A stretch of DNA of 64,000 nt from Magicicada septendecula (taxonomy: Eukaryota > Arthropoda > Insecta > Hemiptera > Cicadidae): positions 27,642,120 through 27,706,119 of the forward strand of contig CM068373.1 of the NCBI GenBank assembly GCA_034769895.1, given 5' to 3'. The notes under the pieces were generated by a model that saw nothing but the letters and a program-made list of their open reading frames with translations, was not told the origin of the DNA and did not search any database. Positions 8,778 to 20,137 of the stretch are shown piece by piece (the stretch's first letter is position 1; each line of letters opens with the position of its first letter). The translations under genes were made by a program, and so were the position numbers.

Positions 8778-9423
8778 GGGAAAATGACAGTTCTAGCCTG
8801 GACCGTCACACGGCGAGAAATTCAAAAATTGTGGTGGTGGGAGTAACCATGTTTATACACAACATCGACGATATCGGCACGGCACGGTAAATATATACGA
8901 AACCAGTACACTTTAACACCGAGTTGGCAACAATGGCGAAACATACATTCAACCCGTACACTATAACACCGAGCCGACAACAGTTGGCAACACCGACGCT
9001 TTTCCAACATGGCCGAACTTCCGGAAAAACCCCTTACATATACATAATCATACACTATAACACACGCACGAATCGGCAACCAGGCCGTACCTTAACCACT
9101 ACTCTCTTACACCACTCGACAACATCGCACCTTTTCCAACATGGCCCCCGTCGCCCCCACCACGACGGGCGGCCATCAAGCCACCGCCAGGCCGCCGCCC
9201 AGCGACGATGACGACGTCAACGACGACGTCAACGGCGAACGGCGAACGGCGAACGGCGAACATAGCCACGCCTCCGACAATCAACGCACACGTTAACCCC
9301 ACTTTAGGCGGCGACGACGACAACATGGCCGACAGACTACTGCCGCATGGTTACCCCCACCACCACAATTTTTGAATTTCCCGCCGTGTGACGTCACTTC
9401 CGGGGTAGAACTGTCATTTTCCC
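8778..9423. mobile_element. 646-bp CpG-rich inverted-repeat element (MITE-like)
   Basis: Inverted repeats of about 75 bp bound the segment: the left arm begins GGGAAAATGACAGTTCTA and runs to GGGAGTAACCATG near 8851; the right arm is its complement from CATGGTTACCCC near 9344 to the end. Inside are CpG-rich sequence, four tandem GGCGAAC units near 9229-9262 and repeated CAACATGGC motifs. No convincing target duplication flanks it. It is probably a non-autonomous DNA transposon; a terminal structure of the virus-like element is a less likely alternative. The ORFs inside look like by-products of GC richness. Confidence 0.6.
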
Positions 9424-9451
9424 CCTACTGACACAGCCTGGTTGTTTGGCT

Positions 9452-9512
9452 GAAAATGATTTTAAATATAAATCTTAGAATATGGAAGTCATGTATGGTT
9501 CTCCATACCGAT
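9452..9512. repeat. 61-bp repeat, copy 1
   Basis: Identical by eye to 12385-12445 (begins GAAAATGATTTTAAATATAA, ends CTCCATACCGAT). This copy lies outside the following hAT element, the other inside its right end. The rest of 9424-9808 shows nothing recognisable. Confidence 0.85.
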
Positions 9513-10584
9513 ATTTTTATCTCACAGCCCGGCTAAGAGGGCGCACACTGTAGGTTTATTGTCATTAGTCATTACACATTAAAACATAATAAGGCATAGG
9601 AATAGAATGCGACACAACACGATAACAGTTTCTTATAGGCAAATTCAACGCCGACGTAGACGCAACATTGTCTTATAAATCAGAACAATGGCTAATGATA
9701 ACACTGCTAGGCTCTTTATTGACGAGTAGTCTACGGCTGCCTCTTTGATTTGGCGATACCAGTTTGCATAAATAGAGCGGCAGCTTTGATGATAATACAG
9801 AGATTAACAGTAATATCAGGGGCGAACCTAGAGGGGGGATATATCCCCCCCCCGAAATCGGAAATTTTTTTAAAATTTGGAGCAAAAAATTAAAACTGGT
9901 TGTAATTTTTGAAATATTGACTTCCAAGTTTTGTCAATTTAAAAAAAATTACTATTTGGGTCAATGAAAAGTTAAAATAATCTACAATAACAGGCCTTAT
10001 TCTCAATAATAGATGTAACACATGTTGAAAGAAATGGTGAAAAATGAAAAGAAGACGACTTGAAAGAGAGTAGGATAAGGTACGTTTTTCCGCTGGTTAC
10101 GATAAATAGTGACATATCTCTTTATATTTTAACTTAACGTTACATGCTGATAACTTCAATCACAAAGCACATAATTGTAGATGAGTTTTAATTTCTTAAC
10201 ATTATTTTTCATAATGAACATGGGTTGTTGTAATAGACTCTACATAGCTCTAAGAAACAAAATATTGTAAAATTAAACATACGTTCATTTAAAATGTTTG
10301 GTGTTCTTGCATGTGTTAACCCTGCAACACAAACACACACATACATTGATTTTCCATAGGAAGGTATTATTTATATATTTATATAAGTCAAACTGTATGT
10401 TATTAATTGATTTTTACTTCCATATTCCTTAAGGAACGGAAGTATGGTGATGGCAAAAAAAATCGTGTTCGAGATTATTGCAGATTCTGATTCTACTACA
10501 CTCAAAACATGAAAAAAAGTCGTTTTCCGAAAAGTGTCTGTGTGTGTGTCTGTCTGTCTACTGTCTGTCTGTGTGTCTATAGAT

Positions 10585-11392
10585 TTTTTTCTATGGCAAA
10601 CGATAACTGCCGTAAATTCAAACAGAATCACATAATTTTTTGCATACAGTCCTAATTTGTAGAGTACTCACGACCTATTGTTTTTGGTAAAGATCGGTTG
10701 AGGGAAAGGGGTAGTTTACCTGCAACGGTTTTTTTTTATCAAGGGAAATTTGTTTTTTTGGCAAACGATAACAGCCGCAAATTCAAACAGAATCAAATAA
10801 TGTTTCGCATACAGCCCTAAATTGTAGAGTTCTCAAGATCTATTGTTTTTGGTGAAGATCGGTTAAGGGAAAGGGGTAGTTTACCTGTAACGTTTTATGT
10901 TTTAACAAGGGTATTTCTTATGGCAAACGATAACAGCCGCAAATTCAAACAGAATCAAAAGATTATTTGCATACAGCCCTAAATTGTAGATTTCTCAAGA
11001 CGTATTGTTTTTGGTGAAGATCGGTTAATGGGAAGGGGTAGTTTACCTACAACGTTTTTTTAACAAGGGTATTTTCTATGGCAAACGATAACAGCCGCAA
11101 ATTCAAACAGAATCAAATAATTTTCTGCATACAGCCCTGATTTGTAAAGTACTCAAGACGTATTGTTTTTGGTGAAGATCGGTTGAGGGAAAGGGGTAGT
11201 TTACCTGCAACGTTTTTTATCAAGCGTATTTTTTTTGGCAAACGATAACTGCCGCAAATTCAAACAGAATCAAATAATTTTTTGCATACGTCAGTGAATT
11301 GTAGAGGACTCAAGGCCTTTAGATTTTGGTGAAGATCGGTTAAGGGGAAGGGGTAGTTTACCTGCAACCTTTTACGTTTTAACAAGAGTAAA
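10585..11392. repeat. five tandem ~160-bp repeats inside the hAT element
   Basis: Copies begin with GGCAAACGATAAC(A/T)GCC at about 10594, 10759, 10923, 11081 and 11237. Each continues AAATTCAAACAGAATC, a GCATACAG(C)CCT-like block, TTGGTGAAGATCGGTT and GGGGTAGTTTACCT. They differ at scattered bases and by short indels, so they are old duplicates of a minisatellite inside the transposon. Confidence 0.9.
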
Positions 11393-12084
11393 GTACTTGA
11401 AAATTCATTTAAACTTTTTCAAACAATGGTAATTGTTGAAAATAAAATAATTTTGTTGCCAGGCAATAAAATTATAATTTTTTCATTTTAATGTAAATCA
11501 TGTATAAGAGAAAATATATCGCGCTTGGCAGGCAAGCGTATCTCAGTTATGTACTGTTTACGTTTCCATTTTATTATTATGACTACCGCAGTAAAAAGGC
11601 AGGGAAGACACACACACACACACACACGCGCGCGCGCACAAAATTGGCGTTATTTCTGGCATCATTCATGTTTATTTTCTTACATTTGCACGCTTTTTAA
11701 ATGGAAAGTGCCGAAACCCATACCAACATAACACGTGCAAGCCAAAAGTGTCCAGCGTGGATAGCGATTTGCTTCCTGTGAATCGGTGGGCAGTGTAACT
11801 GCACGTGTTTAATGAGGAACGATTCATAGACAGACTTTTCGTCTTTAGGGAATGAACCCTCTGCAAGATGCTGAGGGTCCATGAGTGACTTCGGAGCGCT
11901 CCTTCTTTTCCGCGTGTTTGTTCTGTGAAACGTACACTGTAGATTCGCAGCTTTACTCTAAGCAACGCTCAATAGGAAATGTTGAAAATTTTTGTCCACG
12001 GTGTACCCTCATACACACTAAAACTGCTCTGATGTTTTAATTACGGATATCATAATATTAAAACTTTGGAAACTTGAGCACTAC

Positions 12085-12381
12085 TTAATGGAGATCAACC
12101 ATTAACTTATACAAGCCATTAATTTTATGCATATTTTTTATATGTATGTGTACAACGTTATCGGCAACAAAGAAGTAGTTTTTGTTAAAATTCCTTCCCG
12201 GGATATTTGGCCGTAGTCCAATGTTTTCTACAAAACCAGTCGTTTCGGCAATGCCATCGACTTCCATCATCAGTGAAAATCGAGTGCGATAACGTGAGGT
12301 GGTATACGTTAGTGACCACAGTACTGTGGTTAAGGCTGAAGCAGTAAGTAGAAAGAAGTAGTTTCTATGGTAATATTTCAT
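12085..12381 (-). CDS. unrecognised 98-aa ORF within hAT element
   Basis: Leftward ORF with a hydrophobic N-terminal segment (YFFLLTASALTTVLWSLTY, residues 8-26) that could be a signal anchor, followed by a soluble-looking part. It ends with a TAA at the left. It begins four bases from the 61-bp repeat copy 2. I do not recognise the family. It could be a captured fragment of a host gene or chance; a second leftward frame (11697-11882) lies farther on. Confidence 0.2.
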   Translation of the reverse strand: MKYYHRNYFFLLTASALTTVLWSLTYTTSRYRTRFSLMMEVDGIAETTGFVENIGLRPNIPGRNFNKNYFFVADNVVHIHIKNMHKINGLYKLMVDLH

Positions 12382-12384
12382 TTC

Positions 12385-12445
12385 GAAAATGATTTTAAAT
12401 ATAAATCTTAGAATATGGAAGTCATGTATGGTTCTCCATACCGAT
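12385..12445. repeat. 61-bp repeat, copy 2
   Basis: Same sequence and orientation as 9452-9512, here within the right end of the hAT element. Confidence 0.85.
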
Positions 12446-12599
12446 TTTTATGAATGTAGTGAATTACGGCCAATATTTACCCATTAGTTTTAATTTGTTG
12501 GTACCATTTTCATTATAATATGAGAAAAAATACTCTAAGAAAACGATATGTGGTTGAAAAAATCCCCCTCCCCGAAATGAAATCTTAGGTTTGCCCCTG

Positions 12600-13346
12600 A
12601 GTAATATCATAATAGGTCTAAACGTACTGAAAGAAAAGGAAATAAAAATCTAGTACGTACATTTGTTTCAGATCTAGCAGCTTTTTCAGGCATACAAAAT
12701 GTGCTACACTTTTATCATAACACTACGTCCAAAATCCTAGCAAAGTCTAACAAAAAACCTAACAAAATCCGGACAGATTATTTTTATCCCGACTAAACTG
12801 TAAAATGCCAAACATGTCGGGCTAAAGTTGGACGTCCGGCAACCCTAGTCACACATCAGTCATTAGCAAAGCTCTACAGGTTAAGGAATTCATTTCCTAA
12901 TTTTTTGCTAATCAGCTGTTGTAGATGGTACAAAATGTTTACTATACACAATGAAAAGCTAGGCCTATCAGAAAATTTGGAAAATATATGAGAATTATCT
13001 TAGGAAAAATTTAGGTCTGGTACTTAAAGAATTTAAGTATTAAGAATTAAAACATACTCATTTTTGCAGAAATCTATAACTGTTTCCCATGCTCGTAATG
13101 TCCAAAAAATTTACTTAGAGTAAAATGGATAATTGGAATTTGTATTTATAGGCCTATAAAAAAGCAAGAGACAGGCTGGCTGAAATGCCAGTTTTTTGGT
13201 AGCATTTATTGGAATGTAACCTATTTTACACGCTATTGTTCGATAAGGATGTAGATTCGACATAAATACGGTGACCATATTTTCTGGGTTGCAATCCGGG
13301 ACATATGGCACCATTTGGTGGTGGGGGGAGGGAGGTAGTAACCTAA
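12600..13346. other. intergenic, old transposon remnants
   Basis: No gene seen. Stretches such as GTCCGGCAACCCTAG near 12832-12846 and GGTTGCAATCCGGGACA near 13288-13304 resemble worn DNA-transposon ends but I cannot pair them into an element. Confidence 0.4.
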
Positions 13347-13627
13347 GGCCGGCCGCGCACTGGTGACTTTTTGTCACGTAACTGTTTTGTCACCATCATC
13401 AAGTCTGAATGTTCTTATGTAGCTGCGCGCACGAAGCGACGTGACAGCGACGTGACTTTTTGGTTCCGCCGGCCCGTGACTTGTGGGTGACGAAACTGTC
13501 ACCGCGTCTTGGGTTTGCAATGAGTGCGCGCGCACTGGTAACTTTTTGTCACCGGGGTGGTCAGTGTTGCCTCCCCGCCAGTGCTTTGTGACACATAGTG
13601 GTGAACGGCAAACCGTGTTTTCGGAAA

Positions 13628-16600
13628 ATGGCGGCTACAACACCTAGAGATGAAGATATAAACAATGAAATTTTAATACAGGAAATAGAAATGAGACCAG
13701 CGCTCTACAATAAATCTCTAAAAGAGTATTCCGATATTAATATAAAAGCCAGATTATGGGAAGAAGTGTGCGTGAAAGTGTTCATTAACAGTTGGGGGAA
13801 CCTCTCACCAGAACAGAAAACAGAAGCAGGTATGTATTCATTATTATTATCATATATCATTTATTAATTATATAGTAATCATATATTATTTTATCATATA
13901 GACACAATCATTTTTCTCATGTCTTAAAGGATTCTCGTATTCTCGTCCGCATAATGAACATTGAACTTCAACTGAATTGAACTTATATATAATTTGTTCA
14001 TTCTTACTTTGCGTAACATGTAAACTCAAACACGTGGTTGAGACAAATCCGATTGGTTACTGTCACTAGACTTGATAGCAAAGTAATTCATTGTGTGTCT
14101 GCGCACCATTCATGTACAGTATAGTACTATCAAGTTTCAGAGAATAGATTAGGTACCAAGTTTGTATATAATCTGTCGGCACTGCATCTCGCAACGCCCA
14201 TAATTACAACAACCAATAAGACTTTGCCTCCACCACTTGTCTGAAATGATAGATAGGGCAAACTAGCAGTGAACACACAGTAACATTAATTGAATATAAC
14301 TTTAATAGAACTGAAATTACAAATATGCATGTTACATTGCGAAATAGGATGAAATCAAACTTTATCGTACTGCCATGGAACAGATCCTTGGGGGGAAGTG
14401 AAGTATGTTGCAAAATAATTCCGTACATTTGTCGCAGATACAAGCCTCGTCTCTGGCCTAGTTGAAACACTCTCTATCTGACACTCATATGCTGCTTCCG
14501 TAAAATTAATTCCATTTTTCCTCCGTACGAAATTGTGTAGCACACAACAGGCCATGACAATCTTATCACAAAACTCAAGCTTGACATCGATGGGTCTATG
14601 GAAAATGCGCCACTTGTTGGCTAATTTGCCGAAAGTGCATTCAACCAAACGACGAGCCGTTGAGTGTCTGTAATTATAAATTTTCTTTAAAGGCGTCAGA
14701 GATTTTCTAGCAAATGGACGTAGTATATGCCTTGTCAAACCAAATGCTTCATCAGCGACTAAGCAAAAAGGCATTTTTTTGCCATCTGGTTCATTTGGTA
14801 TAGTACGGTCGTCTGGTATGTTTAGTAGATTCTGTTGTAGCCTTCTACCCATATTCGAATTACTGAAGATAGTGGAGTCACTTGCTGCACCATTCGCGCC
14901 AACGTCAATGTACACGAATTGATAATCGGCATCAACCCATGCCATTAAGACTACCGAGAAGTACTTTTTGTAATTAAAACACTCTGAACCACTATTGCGA
15001 GGCTGAATGGTTCGTATATGCTTACCATCCAAAGCACCTATAATGTTCGGGAAGTGTGCACGTGTATAAAATTGGTCAGCAATTTTAAGCCAGTCGTCTT
15101 CACTTTTTTCAGGCATGACCATAGGCTGTAAAACATTCCACACTTGAATGCATGTAGATTTCACTATCTCTCGAAGCGTGGTCGGACCGATCAAATACTC
15201 GTAGGACAGAGCGTTGAAACTTGCTCCTGTAGCAAGATACCTAAAACAAAATCAACATAAATAATAATAATAATAATTATAATAGGGTATAATAATAATA
15301 ATTGGTACTTTTCCATTATCGCTCTGAGCATGTTACGTTGTAGACTGAGGCTTTTACAAATACATTTAATAACTGGTTACTGATATACGAAATTAACATG
15401 TTATTGTTTCTGTGTTAAGCCTAGGTTGTGTTTATATTATAATAATTGTAAGCATATTAAAACATAAACTACCATACCTAACCGTGCGTACAAAAACATT
15501 TCGTATTTTTACGTAAACATTATATTTCGTTTTATACGTTATGTTTTAATTTATTATATTAAACCTATATGCGATATACACAGGTCATACTGATACTATC
15601 GCATATGTTGAACTGAATCCTAATATCGGAAACGTAGAGTAGTACCAATAATAATAATAATAAAACATAATGAATAGTTTTATTCTTCATCTAAATCACT
15701 GAAACGAATTCAGTATTTACATAAAATTTATTCTAAATAACATATGTGTTCATCTGAAATTTCATAGGCCTACATTATTTTGTTACAGGAAAGTTGTTAC
15801 AAAGAAGATGGAAAAATATTAGGGCTTGTTTCTCTAGAGAACTACGAGAGCAAAAATCTACTAAATCAGGACAAGCTGCCACAAAGCGCCGGAAATATTT
15901 GTATTATGATCAACTTCTGTTTCTTCTGCCATCCATGGAAGTTCGCGAAACATGTGGAAATGCTACAACAATTGGAAGCGATAAGGAAGACATAGCAGGA
16001 GAAGAAGTAGAGATGTCAGAAACGCCTGATCTACCAACAGCTCGAGCCACGAACAGGGCACGTCGTATGAACAAGAAAAAGAGTTACGAAGAAAGCCTTT
16101 TAGAAATTCTTCGAGAAAAAAAGGAGCCCGCTATAGAAACTAATGATCAAGACACACATTTTGCGCTATCCCTTGTCCCTATGTTGAAAGCACTACCTCA
16201 ACATCAGAAGTTGGATGTACAAATCCAGATTCTACACATCTTCAAAAATATAAACAAGTCCCAACCGACAACACAAATTTCCGCTTCACACCAACAATAT
16301 CACAAACATTGGCCGTCTGCAATGCAGTTTAATATACCAACTGGTAATTCTTTCGCTTCACACCAACAATATCACCAACCTGGGCCGTCTGTAGTTCAGT
16401 TTAATAGAACAGCTGGAAATTCTTTCGCTTCCGATACTTTTCCCCGATCAGCATCCCTTGAAGTTGATACTCTATCAGTCACTGAACCTACTTCAGCACG
16501 GATTACAAATCCACCATCTGTTTCTCTGGCACTCGCGCCTAGTCCACAATGCTCTTCGTACACCACCCTAACATCACCTCAAGATTCCAATAGTGTACAC

Positions 16601-16678
16601 TCATACGTTGCCAATTTTTCTGTCAGTTCTGATGAATCAGACAATCTATACGATGTATGTGCTCAAAAAAACGCCTGA
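13628..16678 (+). CDS. Harbinger MADF-BESS protein, two exons
   Basis: Exons 13628-13829 and 15789-16678, joined at G|GTATGT...TTACAG|GA, giving 363 aa. The first exon and the start of the second together form a MADF (Myb/SANT-like) DNA-binding domain: LIQEIEMRPALYN near residue 14, ARLWEEV, and RRWKNIRACFSREL after the junction. A nuclear-type basic stretch (RARRMNKKKSYEE) follows and then a BESS-like motif (FALSLVPMLKALP, near 180). The C-terminal third is Ser/Thr/Gln-rich with an internal repeat (ASHQQYH). In Harbinger elements the second protein binds the ends and brings the transposase into the nucleus. AATAAA at 16687-16692. Its 2-kb intron contains the transposase second exon on the other strand. 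The start is the first ATG of the frame; an in-frame GTG lies 30 bp upstream. Confidence 0.85.
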
Positions 16679-17283
16679 TGAATTTAAATAAAAGAAAGAA
16701 AAGAAGTACGTTTTTTTAATTTTTGTGTGTTTTTCAACTCGTTTGTATTTTTCAATTCTTTTAGTGAATATGAGAAAAAGCATGGAATTTTTTAAATTTT
16801 GTATTTTTTGTTTTACTTCCATTATTATTGTAATACAAATCTTGTTCTAGTGAAAAACTATTATTCTGAAAACTGAAAATGTAAACTTTAAATCTGTACA
16901 ATTATAATTAATTATAATTTTATAATTAATATGTTACTATTAAATTAGTAGCTAGCTACATAATATCTAATTTGTTTTATTATAACTTACCTTATTGTCA
17001 CAGCGAGCCTCTCTTCCGGTGGAATTGACAATCGCATATTTGTATCTTGGTGGGTAATAGCAGGTCTCAAAATTTGTACCAATTCGTCGAAAGCCTCCAC
17101 ACTCATGCGGAAATATCCGAAAAATTTTTCCGGATAGGATCGTAAATCTTCAAACATCAATTTAAATTTTCCTTTCAGCAATCTTTCACTCCACATTGGA
17201 TGAACCCAGTACCGCTTTTTTTTCTGATTTTTCCTATGCCGTATCACCAGTGCACATAGGACGGCTGTCTCCCGGAAATCCAT
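14355..17283 (-). CDS. Harbinger DDE transposase, two exons
   Basis: Leftward exons 17283-16991 and 15240-14355, joined at ATAAG|GTAAGT...TTTTAG|GTA, giving 392 aa, normal for HARBI1-like enzymes. Exon 1 ends PPEERLAVTIR and exon 2 continues YLATGASFNAL, matching the usual helix-turn-helix start. Catalytic residues: Asp in GALDGKHIR, Asp in ASDSTIF, Glu in RRLVECTFG, followed by NKWRI. CCVLHNF closes the domain. No stop or frameshift is visible, so it could encode active enzyme that cuts and rejoins element ends at TWA sites. Its intron (15241-16990) contains exon 2 of the MADF gene on the opposite strand. Confidence 0.9.
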
Positions 17284-17484
17284 ATCAATGCATCAACTCG
17301 TTCGATGTTGAAACTAAAACTGCTAGGAAGCTACGAAGAAACAGTGAGTGACAGGTGACAGTCGCTCATCGTGTGCGGACTCTTCAAGCCGAAGTGACAG
17401 GAGGGTGACAGTGACAAAACAGTTGCGTGACAAAAAAGTTACCAGTGCGCGGAACGGTTAGGTTAGGGGGTAGGTAGGTGATGG

Positions 17485-18073
17485 GGTCTTTTCAAGTATT
17501 TGTCTACAAGCAACTCTCACAGCGTTCCCTAGCCCGCCAGTCCCTCTACTCCTACTGAAGCGGGATGAAGGAGGGGTAATTGGCACACCACTACAAACTA
17601 GGTTCTTCAAAAATGTGTTTATCGTGTAGACAAGAATACAAAGAATGTTCATTAACAACGAATGCTATTACGAAAAATGATAAAAGCAGCTGCCATCAGC
17701 AACATGTAATTAGCACTGATAAAAAGCTCTTTGTTCCCGTACATTACTTGCAGTCTACCGTTACGTTGTACCTTGTGCAGTTAGTTACATTGTTTCATTC
17801 CTTAGTCATTCGTTTCTTCTTACATACTATACTTACATACATATAAAAAATAAATAAAAATAAAAATTACAAACAAAAAATTGAAACAAAACAAAAAGAA
17901 TTAAAAGCGCTTGTGCGCCGCATAGAAGGCGCGCATGCGTGCGTGCGTGCGTCAAATGTATGTGTGTAGTGGTGTGCCCATCACTCGTCCTTCACACCGC
18001 TCCTGTAGGAGAAGGGATTGGCGGGCTCGTGAACGCTGTGAGAGTTGTTTGTAGACAAATACTTGAAAGACCC
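17485..18073. mobile_element. foldback element with ~105-bp inverted repeats
   Basis: The left arm (to about 17588) beginning GGTCTTTTCAAGTATTTGTC is matched by the reverse complement of the right arm (about 17966-18073). The 8-bp GGTGATGG flanks both ends (17477-17484 and 18074-18081), a likely target duplication. The middle, about 375 bp, has no coding sequence I recognise. An 8-bp duplication with long arms starting GG could fit Merlin-like or MULE-like elements; I cannot decide. It interrupts a LINE remnant. Confidence 0.7.
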
Positions 18074-18320
18074 GGTGATGGATTTTCATAAAACTGATAC
18101 CACACGACCAAACATTGTAGACGGTGGTGTTCTGGAGTAGGCCAGTGATTTTGAATATCTGAGCTCTACTGTGTCTTACATTACAAATAATGACGTCATG
18201 AAGACGCTGCGCACGTTGCTCCATATGTGTGGGACCATTAGAAGAATCAACGTGTAAACAAACAGACCTGAAGTTGTACAAGGTAATGGGCCTCCCCACG
18301 TCTGAAAATCTGACTATAAC

Positions 18321-19140
18321 CAGGACCGGCCCAAAGCTTTAGGTCTGATCGGGCCGAGACACAATTTTTCGTCCCCCCCCCCCAACAAAAAATTGTGATG
18401 CTTATTTTCTTATCAGTACCTAATTTAATAACATTATACTTTAAAAGTTTGATCATGTCTATTTTATTTTATACTAGTGGCGGCGGTTAAGCCCAACACA
18501 TAAAAAACTATTCTGTAGGTCCACATGAAATTATTTAAAAAATTTAAAGTTTATACTATATAACTTTTCAAATGTTGACAAATATTTTTTTATTTTTCTT
18601 GAAACCCATTAACTATCATTAAGGCCTGTTTTTAAAATTTAACTTAATAAAGCTGTACTTGACTCATCTATATAAGTGTTTCACATGGATGCTCAATGCG
18701 AGTGGAAAACATCAAATAAAAAGAATCAATTTCAACAGTTTCATTTAATTTTAATTCAGTCAGTGTACATGTCTTCTTATTATAAATATATGTACATATA
18801 TTATCGAAACACAAATGTCTTTTCACAAACGATCTGTTTCGAGTTGTTGTACGCGTCAGTGAGGGAAGCGCTGTCTTGCCTATCTTGTCGCCGTTTTGTG
18901 GCTGAGCGTGAATGTCAGAATACGGCAAATAATACCGCTTTGTGAAGATTTATATTAATTTTGTTATTATGTACCAAACAGTGGTATTCATTGATAATAG
19001 AGTAAATTGTTTGACGTGCTCGAGAGAACAACTTCATTTGTTAACAATCATAAAGGAAAGAAAAACTTGATATTTTTTATCCATTATTTTGGCGCCCTCT
19101 AAAAATCTGCTCCCGGGCCACGGCCTCGAGGCCGGCCCTG
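18321..19140. mobile_element. hAT-like element, 820 bp
   Basis: Ends CAGGACCGGCC and (reverse strand) CAGGGCCGGCC, flanked by the 8-bp duplication ACTATAAC (18313-18320 and 19141-19148). Removing it rejoins the LINE reading. No transposase inside. Confidence 0.8.
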
Positions 19141-19354
19141 ACTATAACGAAATCCCAGGCCAGTAGTATTCTAGCGGTCAAAATAAGATTACTCAATCTT
19201 ATGTCACGTGGTACGTCACGTGGCACGTGGTATACTCTTCAAGATCACAAAAGAAATTTCATTTTTGGTACGGTCTCCAAGTTGCGTAATTTAATAAATT
19301 ATATAGATTGGTAATTGCCTTTATCTAATTCCTTCCTTGCAACTTAATTATTTG

Positions 19355-19394
19355 CGTAACAACGCGTTTCAGGATCACAGTCCCATCATTAGGT
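19355..19394 (-). ncRNA. decayed hammerhead-like motif
   Basis: Reverse strand shows CTAATGA, a short arm and GAAACGC, aligned with the better motif in the other arm at 20138; the core G of CTGANGA is A here. Confidence 0.4.
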
Positions 19395-19521
19395 TATAAA
19401 ATTAAATCATGCACTAGTCACTCGTCGTTAAGTTTTTAAATTTATAAAACCACTGCACAACATTCGTATTCGCGTAGACACATAGCTATGTGTATTCACT
19501 CACGTGCGCATCGTCGTAAAG

Positions 19522-19836
19522 TTAAAAGTCTACTGATTTGTTATCACAAACGTACACAGGCAGTCGTCTGCTTTCTTCCTGTTGTATGCGTATTACTGTG
19601 TCAAAGAAGACGTTGGATTTAAATGACAACATATCATTCAATAACTCATCACGCTGGAATTTACTTGCTTTGTAGATTATAAATTCTTCCATTGCATCCA
19701 TGGAACGTCCTTTCTTACAGTAATGTAGAGGTTTTAAATTTGTTACAAAACTGGTATAATATATAGGAACATACAAACTGAGACATGACAATAAATTTAT
19801 ATCCTTTGAGTACACTAACTTGATACCACAAATCAT
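19522..19836 (-). pseudogene. Penelope endonuclease C-terminal fragment
   Basis: The 104-aa leftward ORF contains LHYCKKGRSMDAMEEFIIYK and FKSNVFFDTVI, matching the end of Penelope GIY-YIG endonuclease domains, where a conserved Glu lies in the '(M/L)EEFEIYK' block. It lacks the GIY-YIG part and all of the RT. Confidence 0.6.
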
Positions 19837-19941
19837 TAAAAATCAATTAAAAAATATAACGTTACAGTAATTTTTAAAACAAACAATAATATTCAAAACG
19901 TATTACGCGCAAAAAGAAACAAAAATCCTGAAACATGTTCC

Positions 19942-20067
19942 GGCATATATAAAATTGTATGTGATGACTGCGAGAAATTCTATATTGGACAAACAGGAAG
20001 AAGTTTTAAAGATAGATATATAGAACATCTGCGCAAGAAGAATGTCAATAATATAAAGTCCAGGTAG
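19942..20067 (+). pseudogene. Penelope GIY-YIG endonuclease N-terminal fragment
   Basis: The frame reads GIYKIVCDDCEKFYIGQTGR then DRYIEHLRKK before a TAG. GIY, YIG and the catalytic-type Arg are present with a Cys cluster between, as in Penelope-like elements. There is no start codon; it is a fragment. Confidence 0.7.
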
Positions 20068-20137
20068 GCGCAGCATTTAATGGAATACAACCAAAATTAT
20101 ACCAGTGCATGACTAGTGCATGATTTAATTTTATAAC

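Larger units (their letters stand above)
9817..12599. mobile_element. hAT-like non-autonomous element, 2.8 kb
   Basis: Ends are imperfect inverted repeats CAGGGGCGAACCTA and its counterpart CAGGGGCAAACCTA (reverse strand), flanked by the 8-bp duplication AGTAATAT at 9809-9816 and 12600-12607. End sequence and 8-bp duplication fit the hAT superfamily. No transposase is visible, so movement would need an enzyme supplied elsewhere. It contains a five-copy tandem array, a (CA)n(CG)n tract near 11608-11640 and two unrecognised leftward ORFs near 11672-12381. Confidence 0.8.
13347..17457. mobile_element. PIF/Harbinger DNA transposon, both genes apparently intact
   Basis: About 45-bp inverted repeats lie at both ends: left GGCCGGCCGCGCACTGGTGA..., right (reverse strand) CCGTTCCGCGCACTGGTAAC..., both continuing TTTTGTCACG(T/C)AACTGTTTTGTCAC. 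A further copy of CGCGCACTGGTAACTTTTTG lies inside the left end near 13525. TAA precedes the left end and TTA follows the right; Harbinger targets are TWA, but the two are not identical, so the exact borders are uncertain. The element carries a DDE transposase gene and a MADF-BESS gene, the usual Harbinger pair. Confidence 0.85.

Noticed and set aside
8924..9326. ORFs of 75-95 aa on both strands in CpG-rich DNA
   Set aside because: Low-complexity by-products of the inverted-repeat element with His/Thr/Arg runs and no motif.
10585..11392. Regular repeats that could suggest a CRISPR array
   Set aside because: Units are ~160 bp, without short constant repeats and unique spacers, and they lie inside a eukaryotic transposon.
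14204..14470. 88-aa leftward ORF
   Set aside because: Shadow frame overlapping the 3' end of the Harbinger transposase.
13347..17460. Exact 3-bp target duplication for Harbinger
   Set aside because: Left flank TAA and right flank TTA are both TWA but not direct repeats, so I do not claim a duplication.
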